A DNA stretch of 64,000 nucleotides from Pseudoalteromonas sp049257235 (GCF_049257235.1 NZ_JBMMUF010000013.1:18799-82798); one strand, 5' to 3'; counted from the first letter of the stretch, positions 34,578 through 45,189 are shown. Program-made: numbers and translations. The notes: a model not told the origin generated them from the letters alone.

Positions 34578-35664
34578 GTATACTTAACAGCAATGTCTCA
34601 TATGCTTGTTTATGCTTACCATCTTTGGCGAATACAGCGGCCAACTCTTTTCGTATATCTCTTACCTCAGCAATCATCTCATGATGACTCGCAGCAGCTA
34701 TCGCATCCTCATAACTTTTATAGCATTCGCTGACTTGGTACTGACATGCAAATTCAGCAATGTGCCTAAGAACAAGCACCTGAGCTATAGACGAGTTGGT
34801 GTTCGAGGCACTCTTTAGGGCCATATCAAGAGATTGCTTTGCTTCGTCTATCAATCCCAATTGAGTTTGAAGCTGCGCCATACGAGATAAGGTGAACGCT
34901 TGATTCAGGTTATTATTGTCTTTTATTGCCCAGTTCAATGAAAGTTGCATTGCCACTAACGCGCGCCTCAGGTCTCCTCGCATGGCTTCAGCTTGGCCCA
35001 AGTGATAATAACTCACTGAGGTAAAATGCGCGCTTCCTTCTTGCTGGAAAATCATCAAGGTGTCGTTAATGACTTTTATAGCTTGATCGTATTTTTTAAG
35101 CCCCGTAAGAATTTTTGTATAACGCTGCAACAACACTGCTTTTTCAAAGTCATCAGGTAAGAAGGAGATAAACTTCTTCGCTAACTGCATATTTTGTGAA
35201 ATTGCATCTTTTCGGCCAATCTCTATGTTGGCAAGAATAAGCTCGATTACCGCACTAGTTTCAAGCAGGGGATCATTAACTAGCTTGGCTTTTTCATACG
35301 CAACTTTGGCAGTTGCAAGGTATAGCTTCCCTTCTCGTTTTTGGTAATAACCACGCGCTTGGCTTACCATCGCCCTCGCAGACCAATAGTCATTGAGTAC
35401 GCCAGAATTTTGCGCGCTATCAACATAGCTGAGAATGTACTCGGGCTGATCGATGTAATAAGCCATTTCCGAGAGAATGACCTGCAATCTCGCTTTTTTA
35501 ATCGGTGATGTTTCAGTATTAACGCTCTGTTTGAGCTCGTAAAAATATTGCTCAGGCCGTTTTTTAATCTCGTCATTAATTTCTTTTAGATTAATGGCTG
35601 TCACCTGTGCGCTGACTGACCAGCTACACATCGCCATCAATATGACTACCAACATTCTCGCCAT
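34573..35664 (-). CDS. Exported TPR-repeat protein
   Basis: A 363-residue protein with a signal peptide (MARMLVVILMAMCSWSVSA). The rest is helical with TPR-like repeats, for example SVSYYHLGQAEAMRGDLRRALVAMQLSL and QAFTLSRMAQLQTQLGLIDEAKQSL (each one repeat). It resembles the periplasmic sensor halves of TPR-type diguanylate cyclases or kinases, but it ends without a membrane helix or catalytic domain. The ATG at 35664 follows AGGTGA by 8 nt. It is convergent with the GntR gene. Function is unknown. Confidence 0.75.
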   Translation of the reverse strand: MARMLVVILMAMCSWSVSAQVTAINLKEINDEIKKRPEQYFYELKQSVNTETSPIKKARLQVILSEMAYYIDQPEYILSYVDSAQNSGVLNDYWSARAMVSQARGYYQKREGKLYLATAKVAYEKAKLVNDPLLETSAVIELILANIEIGRKDAISQNMQLAKKFISFLPDDFEKAVLLQRYTKILTGLKKYDQAIKVINDTLMIFQQEGSAHFTSVSYYHLGQAEAMRGDLRRALVAMQLSLNWAIKDNNNLNQAFTLSRMAQLQTQLGLIDEAKQSLDMALKSASNTNSSIAQVLVLRHIAEFACQYQVSECYKSYEDAIAAASHHEMIAEVRDIRKELAAVFAKDGKHKQAYETLLLSIQ

Positions 35665-35761
35665 GAGTTTATTCACCTAATTTTAAGCACGATACCAAGC
35701 ATTGAAATAAACAGCACACTCCCACGAGTACTTAAACGTTACGTTACTCCAAAAAGCGCAT

Positions 35762-35813
35762 AAAAAAAAGCTAAGTTACTGATTCTTAATACCCAAATCA
35801 GAAACCTAGCTTT
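35762..35813 (-). terminator. Strong terminator of the copper-efflux operon
   Basis: On the minus strand an 18-nt arm (AAAGCTAGGTTTCTGATT) pairs with its near-complement and is followed by a T8 run. It ends the operon that begins near 45.7 kb. Confidence 0.8.
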
Positions 35814-35840
35814 AGAATATGGTGTCTATTGTTATTAGCT

Positions 35841-37664
35841 TTAGCTAAAGCTATCGAAGTGAATTACGTCAGCGCTTACTCCCATTTCTACAAGCTTTTC
35901 AATAGTTTGATCCATCATCGCTTTAGGACCACACATATAGTAATGCGCACCTTTAAGCGTGTCTTTATCAACATTATCAAACAAGACTTGCTGTGCGTAA
36001 CCCGTGGCCCCTAACCAATCAGCATTGGCTTGAGATAATACCGGCGTGAACCTGAAGTTTTCATATCGTTGGCTCAAATCAAAAAACTCCTCTTGATACA
36101 ACAAGTCTTCTTCATGTCGTGCACCAAAGTAGAAGTGAATCACCTGCTTGGAATTTCGTATTAATAACAAGTCGTTGATAATAGCGCGTAATGGCGCCAT
36201 TCCAGAACCTGCACCTATCACAATGATTGGCGCAAAACGCTCATCATCAACGTAGAACTCCTCGAATGGACCGAGCGCATCGACCGTATCACCTATACCG
36301 AGGTTGCACAGGTAACTTGAGCCAAAACCAACTGGCAAATGACCTGCAGGTGCTTGTTGGTATTTGATAGCAAACACCAACTCATCATCGCGCTCGCTCA
36401 CTGACGTCAACGAGTAGTTTCGTGAACAGGCTGGACGCGGGAACTCTTGCTCCTGCGTATCATCCCAGTGCGCAAGATACTCAGCAGGTATGTCTGCTGG
36501 TCGCGCCTGTGCTTGACCCTGCGGAATAAAGAAGCGCATAAACGCTCCGGCCTTATAGGCCAACGGTGGACCTTGTACTTTAAAGCGCAACTCTTTTATA
36601 TCAGGGCTAACAAATTCGCTACCAACTAATGTCAGTTCAACTTTTTTAGCTTCTGTTACATCAAAGATTGTCATATCTTCAACATCATCAGAAAAATGCT
36701 GACAAGCCAACCTAAACCCTTGATTTAGCTCAGACTCAGTGAAATGTTCTTGATCGGCTGATGTCACTTTAGGCGCGGGGTTGATCAACACCTTACAGCG
36801 TCCACATGTACCGCCACCACCGCATGTCGATGGTAACGCAATACGGTGTTCGGCTAAGCCATCGAGAAGATTGCTCGCCGTCGACAGTTCCACTTTATCG
36901 ATTAGCTGTTGCTGATGATCAAAGAGCTTAATGGCGCTGCGTTTTGATAGCACAGCCACTTTATACTGTCCGCGTCGAATAAGATCCACGGTCCAAATTA
37001 ACCCCGTCAACGATAGCCACAAGGTGACAAAGGCAAACACAATAATTTGAATATTGTTAAAACTTCCCTCATTGCCATAGTCCATGAAGTGCAACATGAA
37101 AAAGATGTCAGCAAAGCGTTTGTGCGCGTCACTGTGACCCACGACTCGACCGGTATAATCTTCGATATAAACACTGGTCTGAATATCGTCATCAAAGTTC
37201 ACGCGCCACGTCGCATTTTTCTGCTTAGGGAAATCCTCCAAAGGGGGCTGCAGCAAAGTCACATCCATAACACTGCCTGGGCCATTGTATGATTGCTTGG
37301 CTAAGCGAGTCGCAAACGCCTTATCAATGCGCACCTCGTTTCCTGTGTACGCATCAAATAGGCTGTAGTCATTTTCAAAATAAGCGTACAAACCTAGCTT
37401 GTGAGTCAACAAGTAATAGGGGTTACCGAGTAACTCTATTTGTTTAAGTGACACACTGGCATTGGCATTGGCTAGTATCTCGCGAGGCTCAACTAATGCA
37501 GAGACATCAATGTTTGTTTCGTGATGGGCATGAGCACGGTAGGTGTGTCCGCCCACTTTATGGTGATCCATTACATTGAAGTAAATACCACTAATTAACC
37601 ACAGCATAAATTGGATGCCGATCACCGCCGACGTCCATTTGTGTATTGTTCTAACCCACTGCAT
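35841..37664 (-). CDS. PepSY-ferredoxin-flavin reductase (NqrF-like) of the copper-efflux operon
   Basis: A 607-residue fusion. Residues 1-240 are a PepSY-type membrane domain with two helices (about 10-30 and 205-228) flanking a periplasmic part. Residues about 240-335 are a 2Fe-2S ferredoxin domain with Cys281, Cys287, Cys290 and Cys321 (TCGGGGTCGRC and ACQ). Residues 340-607 are a ferredoxin-NAD reductase module with RNYSLTS (flavin) and the NAD motifs GAGSGMAPL and YMCGPKAMM. This resembles NqrF but with PepSY in place of its short anchor. It could move electrons from NAD(P)H to the periplasm, for instance to reduce Cu(II). The ATG overlaps the CusA stop as TAATG. Confidence 0.85.
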   Translation of the reverse strand: MQWVRTIHKWTSAVIGIQFMLWLISGIYFNVMDHHKVGGHTYRAHAHHETNIDVSALVEPREILANANASVSLKQIELLGNPYYLLTHKLGLYAYFENDYSLFDAYTGNEVRIDKAFATRLAKQSYNGPGSVMDVTLLQPPLEDFPKQKNATWRVNFDDDIQTSVYIEDYTGRVVGHSDAHKRFADIFFMLHFMDYGNEGSFNNIQIIVFAFVTLWLSLTGLIWTVDLIRRGQYKVAVLSKRSAIKLFDHQQQLIDKVELSTASNLLDGLAEHRIALPSTCGGGGTCGRCKVLINPAPKVTSADQEHFTESELNQGFRLACQHFSDDVEDMTIFDVTEAKKVELTLVGSEFVSPDIKELRFKVQGPPLAYKAGAFMRFFIPQGQAQARPADIPAEYLAHWDDTQEQEFPRPACSRNYSLTSVSERDDELVFAIKYQQAPAGHLPVGFGSSYLCNLGIGDTVDALGPFEEFYVDDERFAPIIVIGAGSGMAPLRAIINDLLLIRNSKQVIHFYFGARHEEDLLYQEEFFDLSQRYENFRFTPVLSQANADWLGATGYAQQVLFDNVDKDTLKGAHYYMCGPKAMMDQTIEKLVEMGVSADVIHFDSFS

Positions 37665-40600
37665 TAGACACTACCTCTTTGAATATTATTATTTTTATCT
37701 AGATCTTGGGTAAGTGAATGTTCTTGCTCGTTCTTTTTGATGACTCTGAAGTAAGCCAAAATCATACCCGCAAGGCCTGCAAAAATGCCAAACAGGGTAA
37801 ACCAAAACAGCAACAGGTTATCAATCTCACTGTCTTGGTAATCCATAACATGGAATCTGAACATCCAATCGAATAGACGCCACCACTCATGTCGCTTCGC
37901 CAGCACTTCACCCGAACGCGCTGAGATATACAATGAAGGACTACCAAAGTTATCAAAGTTCACACGCCAAGCAGGCAACGCATTGTGCACACGGCGACTC
38001 AACTCAAATGGAGGATTGGAATCAATATACTCAACACTGCGCACATCCCCACTGCCTGTATACTCATGTTTGGCAACGGCAATTGCCTGCTTTTCACTCA
38101 GTGGTGACAATAAAACACCTGAGTTAGCATCCACGAGATAGTGTGTATCTTGCTGCACAAAGCGATAAACAGGCTTATCAACATGCACTCCCAGTGACAG
38201 ATTTTCTAACTCTGGATATTGCGCTCGCAAAGAGCTCATTGGGTAATTGACTTGCTGATAAGCAACCTTTGTTTGATGATTTTTGACTAAGGTATCGCCG
38301 TGAATATAGTCAATATCAAAAAACACCATATAAGCACCAGTTACAGACCACACCACAAACTGAGAGCCTAAAAACAGCATTAACCACTTGTGGTACTTAC
38401 GGCTGCTTTTTAGCAAGCTAAATGGGGGGGTATTGTCTGCGTCGATGGCCCGTGCTCGCCATATAAAGTACACCGCTGGCAATACTAATAAGGTAAGTAC
38501 CACGGCACTGAGCATCCCGCCGACCATGGGCGCAGCAATTCGGCTCATCACTTCAGAGCCAGTACCTGAGCCATACAAAATTGGCATAAGACCAGTGATA
38601 ATGGTGGCAACAGTCATCATCACAGGGCGAATTCGCATTCCCGCCCCCTCCATAATGGCCTCGGTCAATTGCGCTCGACCAAACGCGGTACCTTGCTCTT
38701 TGGCACGGATTTTCGCTTCCTTGAAGGATTGGTTTAAATAAACCAACATGATCACGCCAATTTCCACAGCGACCCCTGCTAGGGCTATGAAGCCAACGCC
38801 CACGGCAACAGAGAAGTTGAAGCCCTCGAGATACATTAACCACAAACCACCAATCATCGCCATCGGCAAAGTAATAATGATGATGCTAACCTCCACCAAA
38901 GAGCGGAAGTTTAAATAAAGCAGTACCACAATAATCGCGAGGGTGAGTGGTAATACATAGGTCAGCTTATCTTTCGCACGCTCCATGTATTCATATTGGC
39001 CAGCCCAGTTAATCGAATAGCCTGCTGGTAAATCGAGATTGGCCGCTAAATGCGCCTTGGCATTTTCAACATAGGTGCCAACATCAACATCTGCGATATC
39101 AATGAAGGTCCAACCATTAATACGGGCATTTTCACTTTTAATACCCGGTGGACCAATCTCAATGCGAATATCCGCCACATCACCCAACGCAATACGCTCG
39201 CCCCTAGGTGTGACTACGGGTAAACGGGATAGCTGCTCTGGTGAGTCACGGTAATCCTGAGGGTAGCGCAGGTTCACAGGATAACGCTCTTGCCCCTCAA
39301 TGGTTTGCGTCACGTTCATACCACCTATGGCAGTTGAGACGACCTGCTGCACATCGGCGATATTTAATCCAAAGCGGCTGGCTTTTTCACGCGAAATATC
39401 CACGGTGATATAACGACCACCCGCGACACGCTCAGAGTATACCGACGCGGTGCCTTGCACCTGAGGCAATAGCTGTTCAATTTGCTGGCCGATTTGTTGA
39501 ATCACATCCAACTTAGGCCCTGCCACCTTGATACCAACAGGCGTTTTAATCCCTGTCGCTAACATGTCAATGCGCGTTTTTATCGGCATGACCCATGCAT
39601 TGGTAAGCCCCGGGAACTTAACAAGTTTATCAAATTCAGCCTTGAGACTTTCAGTGGTTACGCCCTCTCGCCACTGATCTTTTGGCTTAAGCTGAATGAA
39701 GGTTTCAATCATGGTCAATGGCGCTGGATCGGTTGCCGTTTCAGCGCGGCCAACTTTACCAAAGACATTCTCAACTTCAGGCACGGTGCGAATTAGCTTA
39801 TCTGTTTGTTGCAGCAATTCACGCGCTTTACCGATAGAGATCCCCGGATACGTTGTAGGCATGTACATCAAATCCCCCTCATCAAGAGGTGGAATGAATT
39901 CACTGCCAATTTTATCTACTGGGTAGAAGCCCACAACCGTCAGCACAATCGCCAATACCACAGTCATTTTCGGGAACTTCATTACCTGTCTCAGCACTGG
40001 GGTATAGATGGCAATCAACAAGCGGTTAAGTGGATTTTTCTTCTCTGATACCACTTTACCGCGAATGAAATAGCCCATTAATACAGGCACCAGCGTAATT
40101 GCTAAACCAGCAGACGCCGCCATTGCATATGTTTTGGTGTAAGCAAGCGGAGAGAACATGCGTCCTTCTTGCGCCTCTAAGATAAATACAGGCAAAAAGG
40201 ACACGGTGATGATAAGTAAGCTGAAGAATAACGCAGGGCCTACTTCTGAGGCGGCTTTTGCCACTATTTCCCAGCGATTTTCATTGGTCAGCGGCGTTTT
40301 CTCCATATGCTTGTGCATATTTTCTATCATCACGATGGCGCCATCGGTCATCGCACCAATGGCGATGGCAATGCCCCCTAAGGACATGATGTTGGCGTTA
40401 ATACCCTGCATGTGCATGATAATAAACGACACCAAAATCCCAAGCGGTAATGTCACGACAGCCACAATCGACGAGCGCAAGTGGAACAAAAAGGCCACAC
40501 ACACCAAGGCGACTATCGCAAGCTCTTCAACCAATTTACTCCAAAGGTTATCAACCGCATTTTCGATAAGCTTTGAGCGGTCATAAACAGGAACAATTTC

Positions 40601-41557
40601 AACACCTTCAGGTAATGACGACTTCAATGATTCAAGCTTTTCCTTAACGCCATTGATGGTCTGCTGCGCATTTTCACCAAAGCGCATTACGACAACACCA
40701 CCCACTACTTCGCCTTCGCCGTTTAGTTCGGCAATACCACGGCGCATCTGTGGGCCTAAGCTGACAGTGGCTACATCGCCGACACGCAAAGGAGTGCCCT
40801 GACTATTGAGACCGAGTGGAATTTTCTCAATATCTTGCACAGATTTGATATAGCCCGTTGCCGTTACCATGTACTCGGCTTCGGCCAACTCAACCACCGA
40901 GGCTCCAGTTTCTTGGTTGCCACGTTGCAATGCGACCTGTATCTGCGCCAACGGGATGTTATACGCGCGCAACTTATCTGGGTCTACCTGTACTTGGTAT
41001 TGCTTGACCATACCACCGACAGCCGCAACCTCAGATACGCCAGGTACGGTTTGCAGCTCATATTTCAAGAACCAATCTTGGATACTGCGCAGTTGGCTTA
41101 GGTCATGTTTACCGGTCTTATCTGCAAGTGCATAGATATACACCCAGCCCACCCCAGTGGCATCGGGGCCAAGTTGCGGTTTAGCAGTATCTGGTAAACT
41201 TGAAGCTACTTGACTCAGGTACTCCAGTACGCGAGAGCGAGCCCAATATAGATCGGTATCGTCATCAAAAATGATGTACACATAGGAGTCGCCAAAGAAC
41301 GAGAAACCGCGCACAGTTTGTGCTCCCGGTACTGACAACATGGCTGTAGTCAGAGGAAAGGTTACTTGATCTTGCACCACCTGAGGCGCTTGCCCGGGGT
41401 AGCTAGTTTTAATAATTACCTGAACATCAGATAAGTCAGGGATTGCATCAACTGGTGTATTCTTCAATGAATACACTCCACCGAAAGCAATGATTAAGGT
41501 GATCAGTAATACAAAAAAGCGGTTGCCAACGGACCAGCGAATTATTGATTCAATCAT
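37664..41557 (-). CDS. cusA: CusA-type copper RND efflux pump with C-terminal PepSY domain
   Basis: A 1297-residue inner-membrane pump. Residues 1-1040 match the heavy-metal RND family (CusA/SilA). The three methionines that form the Cu(I)/Ag(I) site are conserved in LMYMPTTYPG, APLTMIETF and RIDMLATG. CusA is normally about 1045 aa; here about 246 extra residues (1052-1297) form a PepSY membrane domain with its own helices, beginning SRKYHKWLMLFLG. The same domain occurs in the next gene, with shared motifs such as FHVMDY/LHFMDYG and WRVNFD. Such a fusion suggests direct contact between pump and reductase. AGGGAG precedes the ATG. Confidence 0.92.
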   Translation of the reverse strand: MIESIIRWSVGNRFFVLLITLIIAFGGVYSLKNTPVDAIPDLSDVQVIIKTSYPGQAPQVVQDQVTFPLTTAMLSVPGAQTVRGFSFFGDSYVYIIFDDDTDLYWARSRVLEYLSQVASSLPDTAKPQLGPDATGVGWVYIYALADKTGKHDLSQLRSIQDWFLKYELQTVPGVSEVAAVGGMVKQYQVQVDPDKLRAYNIPLAQIQVALQRGNQETGASVVELAEAEYMVTATGYIKSVQDIEKIPLGLNSQGTPLRVGDVATVSLGPQMRRGIAELNGEGEVVGGVVVMRFGENAQQTINGVKEKLESLKSSLPEGVEIVPVYDRSKLIENAVDNLWSKLVEELAIVALVCVAFLFHLRSSIVAVVTLPLGILVSFIIMHMQGINANIMSLGGIAIAIGAMTDGAIVMIENMHKHMEKTPLTNENRWEIVAKAASEVGPALFFSLLIITVSFLPVFILEAQEGRMFSPLAYTKTYAMAASAGLAITLVPVLMGYFIRGKVVSEKKNPLNRLLIAIYTPVLRQVMKFPKMTVVLAIVLTVVGFYPVDKIGSEFIPPLDEGDLMYMPTTYPGISIGKARELLQQTDKLIRTVPEVENVFGKVGRAETATDPAPLTMIETFIQLKPKDQWREGVTTESLKAEFDKLVKFPGLTNAWVMPIKTRIDMLATGIKTPVGIKVAGPKLDVIQQIGQQIEQLLPQVQGTASVYSERVAGGRYITVDISREKASRFGLNIADVQQVVSTAIGGMNVTQTIEGQERYPVNLRYPQDYRDSPEQLSRLPVVTPRGERIALGDVADIRIEIGPPGIKSENARINGWTFIDIADVDVGTYVENAKAHLAANLDLPAGYSINWAGQYEYMERAKDKLTYVLPLTLAIIVVLLYLNFRSLVEVSIIIITLPMAMIGGLWLMYLEGFNFSVAVGVGFIALAGVAVEIGVIMLVYLNQSFKEAKIRAKEQGTAFGRAQLTEAIMEGAGMRIRPVMMTVATIITGLMPILYGSGTGSEVMSRIAAPMVGGMLSAVVLTLLVLPAVYFIWRARAIDADNTPPFSLLKSSRKYHKWLMLFLGSQFVVWSVTGAYMVFFDIDYIHGDTLVKNHQTKVAYQQVNYPMSSLRAQYPELENLSLGVHVDKPVYRFVQQDTHYLVDANSGVLLSPLSEKQAIAVAKHEYTGSGDVRSVEYIDSNPPFELSRRVHNALPAWRVNFDNFGSPSLYISARSGEVLAKRHEWWRLFDWMFRFHVMDYQDSEIDNLLLFWFTLFGIFAGLAGMILAYFRVIKKNEQEHSLTQDLDKNNNIQRGSV

Positions 41558-41573
41558 ACATCGACTCCCTTAC

Positions 41574-43307
41574 TTAATGCATCGAGTGGTCAACAGCATC
41601 TTGATGCTGTTGCACTTCGCCCGCTGGTGAGATTTCAGTGATCACAAAATCATCTCTTATCTCAAACGTAAAGGTCACGTCATCGCCTACACTGAGCAAT
41701 GAAATATCTACATCCTGCGCTACGATAAAGTCCATGGTCGCCGCTGGGCGGTCCCATTTTTCTATCGGCCCACGGCTGATATTTATCACCCCAGTTTGTG
41801 CATCAATCGCGTTAATGACACCATCTACTGTGGCACTGGATACCTGCGGCTGAGTCATAATGTGAATACCGGTCAAGGTGTAACTACCATCATCGGCTTT
41901 AGTCACTTCAAAGTGCAGCGTTTGGCCAGCTTTGAGTTCATTGATGTCAACAGAATCGGCGACCATGAAATCCATGGTCATTTCTGGCCATCCCCACTCT
42001 TTTGCAGGGCCATGGGTAATATTCACCATGCTGTGGCCTGCCATCACACTGTTGATTTCGCCTTCCATCCATACTGATTTTGGCTCGTCATTAACTGACA
42101 TGCGTTTAAAGTCAGAGTTCTTGCTCGATTCAGAGTCAATAAGGAACTGCGCCGAAGTGACTACGACATCACCTTCATTCAGCCCGTCTAATACCTCAAT
42201 TTCATCCGCACCGACGCGCCCTATCGTGACTGCAATGGATTTAAACTGGCCATCGCCAAAATCAAGCACCACGCGATCTTGCTTACCCGTTCTGATCACT
42301 GCCTCTTTTGGCACAACCAATGCGTTAGCACTCTTTTGAGCTTTAATAGCCACCTGAGCGAACATATTCGGCTTAAGCTCATAACCTGGATTATCAAACT
42401 TCAAACGCACTCTGAGTGTACGAGTTTGACTATTCAAAGTCGGGTACACATAGCTGACCACACCTTGCCATTGTTTGCTTGGCAGGTAATCTAGCGTCAT
42501 AGTCACATCTAGACCTTCACTGATAAGCGCAGCATCGCGTTCAAATACCTCAGCTTCAACCCAAACCTGATCTAGCTTAGCAATACTCATAAGCGTATTG
42601 CCTGGGCTGACATAAAATCCCTCGCGTACTTGTAACCCCTCTATCACCCCTTTTTGCGGCGAATAAAAGGTAATGTTTTGCTGCACGCGCTTGGTGCTCT
42701 CAAGGGTGGCAATAAACTCTGCTGACAACTGTAATGATTTAAGGCGTGCTTTTGCCGCTGACACAAGTGACGGTGTATTGCGTTTAAGCGCGATTAAGAA
42801 CTCTTCTTGCGCATTGACTAGCTGAGGAGAATAGAGCGTATATAAAGGCTGCCCCTTCTCTACTGGATCGCCTGCTGCTTTGACATGCAACTTTTCAATC
42901 CACCCATCAACACGTGGATGAATATGAATAAGCGCATCCTCATCGTACTGCACATAGCCGACGGTGGAGATGGTGGTTTCCATTGCTTTTGTTTCAACGC
43001 TTGTTGTGCGCACACCTAAGTTATGCACTACATTTGGTGCAATTTTCACCGCACCAGGGCCAATGTCATCACCGCCTGTGTCTTCTTCATAAACAGGCAC
43101 CAAGTCCATGCCCATAGGCGATTTACCCGGTTTATCTCGGCGGTAATTAGAGTCCATAGGCGCAACCCAATACAGTGGCTTTTTCTCACCTGAGTCTGGC
43201 GCTGCGCCTTCACCCGCACTGTGCTCACCTTGGAATAAACTCATACTTGCAGCGCCAAGTACTGCGCCAATAATCACGGCGATAATGGTTTTGTTGTTAG
43301 CTGACAT
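41574..43307 (-). CDS. cusB: CusB-type membrane-fusion protein with tandem CusF-like domains
   Basis: A 577-residue periplasmic adaptor. A signal anchor (about 7-25) is followed by a heavy-metal-binding segment (YWVAPMDSNYRRDKPGKSP), a lipoyl/barrel adaptor core (about 110-400) and two CusF-like domains at about 415-485 and 490-560. The first CusF domain keeps His, Trp and both Met (NITHGPAKEWGWPEMTMDF). In the second these are partly lost (NISRGPIEKWDRPAATMDF), so it may be structural. CusF is normally a separate chaperone handing Cu(I) to CusB; here it is fused. The ATG overlaps the CusC stop as TAATG. Confidence 0.9.
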   Translation of the reverse strand: MSANNKTIIAVIIGAVLGAASMSLFQGEHSAGEGAAPDSGEKKPLYWVAPMDSNYRRDKPGKSPMGMDLVPVYEEDTGGDDIGPGAVKIAPNVVHNLGVRTTSVETKAMETTISTVGYVQYDEDALIHIHPRVDGWIEKLHVKAAGDPVEKGQPLYTLYSPQLVNAQEEFLIALKRNTPSLVSAAKARLKSLQLSAEFIATLESTKRVQQNITFYSPQKGVIEGLQVREGFYVSPGNTLMSIAKLDQVWVEAEVFERDAALISEGLDVTMTLDYLPSKQWQGVVSYVYPTLNSQTRTLRVRLKFDNPGYELKPNMFAQVAIKAQKSANALVVPKEAVIRTGKQDRVVLDFGDGQFKSIAVTIGRVGADEIEVLDGLNEGDVVVTSAQFLIDSESSKNSDFKRMSVNDEPKSVWMEGEINSVMAGHSMVNITHGPAKEWGWPEMTMDFMVADSVDINELKAGQTLHFEVTKADDGSYTLTGIHIMTQPQVSSATVDGVINAIDAQTGVINISRGPIEKWDRPAATMDFIVAQDVDISLLSVGDDVTFTFEIRDDFVITEISPAGEVQQHQDAVDHSMH

Positions 43308-44704
43308 TATTGTTCTCCACTTAGGTGATTATGCTGTGACTGGCCCTCATTTGAGTGCTGGGGCTCATAACGGGTAAAAAAGTAATTGATGCGCGCTACG
43401 GTTTTCAATAAATCAACATCGATTTTCAATGCTGAGATACGCGCGTTTAGCTCCGCAATGCGAGCTCTTACAACTTCTGCAAAATCACCATCGTCATTGG
43501 TGTACGCGGTTAATGCAGCTTGAGCTTGGTCGTAAGTTTGTTTCAAAAGCTGATTCTCATAGAGCGACTTTCTATCTTTTAAGCGCACTATCTGCTTCAT
43601 TTCTTTTTCAATTGCGCTCAACATCTGCTTCATTAGTAGTAACTTTTCAGTTTTTACAGCCTCAGTTTGAGCAACCGATGCGGCAACTTGTTTATCTTGG
43701 CGGTGCTGGGTGAACAGCGGCAGATCAAACGACACGCCAACGGAGAAAAAGTCTGCTCGAGAGTCTCCTGATGGCATATCTCCTCGATAGCCATAACTGG
43801 CATTAACGCCCCATTGAGGTTTATAACTTTGCTGCGCCAATTCCACATCTTTCGCTGATACTTGCTGCTTTACATCGATTGCCATCAGCGCTGGGTGCGA
43901 AGCGATGACCGCCGCTACAGCAGAGCGATTGTATGGCTGTGCAGCCAGTAAATCGCCGTTCGATAAACGCATTGCTGGCAGCGCATCAGCTACGCTGTAG
44001 GTGTGTTGCGCATCATTTACATCAAAGTTCAGCGCCTGTGCCTCTTGGTCATATTCCTGCAACCACTCATTGAGTGCCGCCAATGACGTTTCGAGCTTTT
44101 GCTGCTCAACGGTCAATCTGTCTTCAAGTTGCACGATTTCTAGCTGCGCGCGGATCACATCTTGTTGACGTGTTTTGCCGATAGCACTGGCATAACTTGC
44201 CTGCGCGACCTCTGCAATTTGTTCAAATAGCACGCGATCCGCTTTTATTAGCTCAATCGTACGATTCGCCAAATACGCATCGAGCCATAATTGTGACACT
44301 TGGCTCTGTAGTTGAGCCTTGCGATTAGCACGTAAAAGTGGGTATTGGCTTGATTGTAATTGCAACTTATTTTGCGTGATATCTAGGCTATCGCCACGGG
44401 GGAACATCTGCGTCACACCCACTTTCAACTGCGTCATCCCTTCTTGCTCAAAACTCCACGTATCCACGGGCATATTCATCAAGCCAACTGATACCGTTGG
44501 GTCTGGTAAGGTTCCCGAAGCGATACTTTTGTGTTCAATCGCTTGCTGTTGTAAACGATTACCTTCTAACCAAGGGTCATTTTGATGCGCAAGCATAATC
44601 GCTTGCTCTAGGGATAGCTTTTGCTGCGATAACGCAACAGGTGAACTCAGCCCAAGCGTTAAGCCAAGCACGATTGTCGATGTGCGAAAAGAGCAAGCCT
44701 TCAT
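43307..44704 (-). CDS. cusC: CusC-type outer-membrane efflux protein (TolC family)
   Basis: A 465-residue outer-membrane channel. The signal peptide covers about residues 1-27. Two long helical hairpin repeats typical of TolC/OEP proteins follow (LSLEQAIMLAHQNDPWLEG starts the first). It provides the exit duct for the CusBA pump. Members of this heavy-metal subgroup have Met-rich starts such as SVGLMNMPVDTW, seen here. The ends overlap both neighbours by one base (TAATG), showing tight translational coupling. Confidence 0.88.
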   Translation of the reverse strand: MKACSFRTSTIVLGLTLGLSSPVALSQQKLSLEQAIMLAHQNDPWLEGNRLQQQAIEHKSIASGTLPDPTVSVGLMNMPVDTWSFEQEGMTQLKVGVTQMFPRGDSLDITQNKLQLQSSQYPLLRANRKAQLQSQVSQLWLDAYLANRTIELIKADRVLFEQIAEVAQASYASAIGKTRQQDVIRAQLEIVQLEDRLTVEQQKLETSLAALNEWLQEYDQEAQALNFDVNDAQHTYSVADALPAMRLSNGDLLAAQPYNRSAVAAVIASHPALMAIDVKQQVSAKDVELAQQSYKPQWGVNASYGYRGDMPSGDSRADFFSVGVSFDLPLFTQHRQDKQVAASVAQTEAVKTEKLLLMKQMLSAIEKEMKQIVRLKDRKSLYENQLLKQTYDQAQAALTAYTNDDGDFAEVVRARIAELNARISALKIDVDLLKTVARINYFFTRYEPQHSNEGQSQHNHLSGEQ

Positions 44705-45189
44705 TAGAACTGTTCCTCATAAGAATTAATCTCAGCAAAAACCTCACTACTGCCGTCTTTGAATAAAATGAGTACCTTGTAGGGCATAAACTTATCGCCC
44801 ACTTCCATACCGGGCGAGCCCACAGGCATTGCAGGTACAGTCAGACCAATGGCATTTGGGTGATCTTGTTGCAAAAATTGGCGAATGAATTTAGCCGGAA
44901 CATGCCCCTCGAAGGCATAGCCATTTCGTGTAATTGCAGTGTGGCAAGAGCGGTAATTAGCCCCGATGCCAAGCTTGGCTTTCACCGGGCTGATATCATG
45001 AAAGTCTTGTGAATACGCGATGATGCCGTCGTTTTCGATATGAGTAATCCACGCCTTACAGCAGCCACATGTTGGTGTTTTATACACCATTAATTCAAGT
45101 AACTCATTGTTAGTGCTCTCTTTTGCAAGCACAGCACTCGGCATTAAAAGGCATAACGCCACGATAGTTAGTACATACTTCTTAATCAT
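44704..45189 (-). CDS. DUF411 family exported metal-binding protein
   Basis: A 161-residue protein with a signal peptide (MIKKYVLTIVALCLLMPSAVLA). The core shows the family signature VYKTPTCGCCKAWITH and the motif SCHTAI, followed by VPAMPVGSPGME. CopG/DUF411 proteins bind copper or silver with the CGCC site and are found in copper-resistance operons. The stop/start junction with cusC is TAATG. It is the second gene of the operon. The ATG at 45189 gives the signal peptide a proper N-terminus. Confidence 0.85.
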   Translation of the reverse strand: MIKKYVLTIVALCLLMPSAVLAKESTNNELLELMVYKTPTCGCCKAWITHIENDGIIAYSQDFHDISPVKAKLGIGANYRSCHTAITRNGYAFEGHVPAKFIRQFLQQDHPNAIGLTVPAMPVGSPGMEVGDKFMPYKVLILFKDGSSEVFAEINSYEEQF

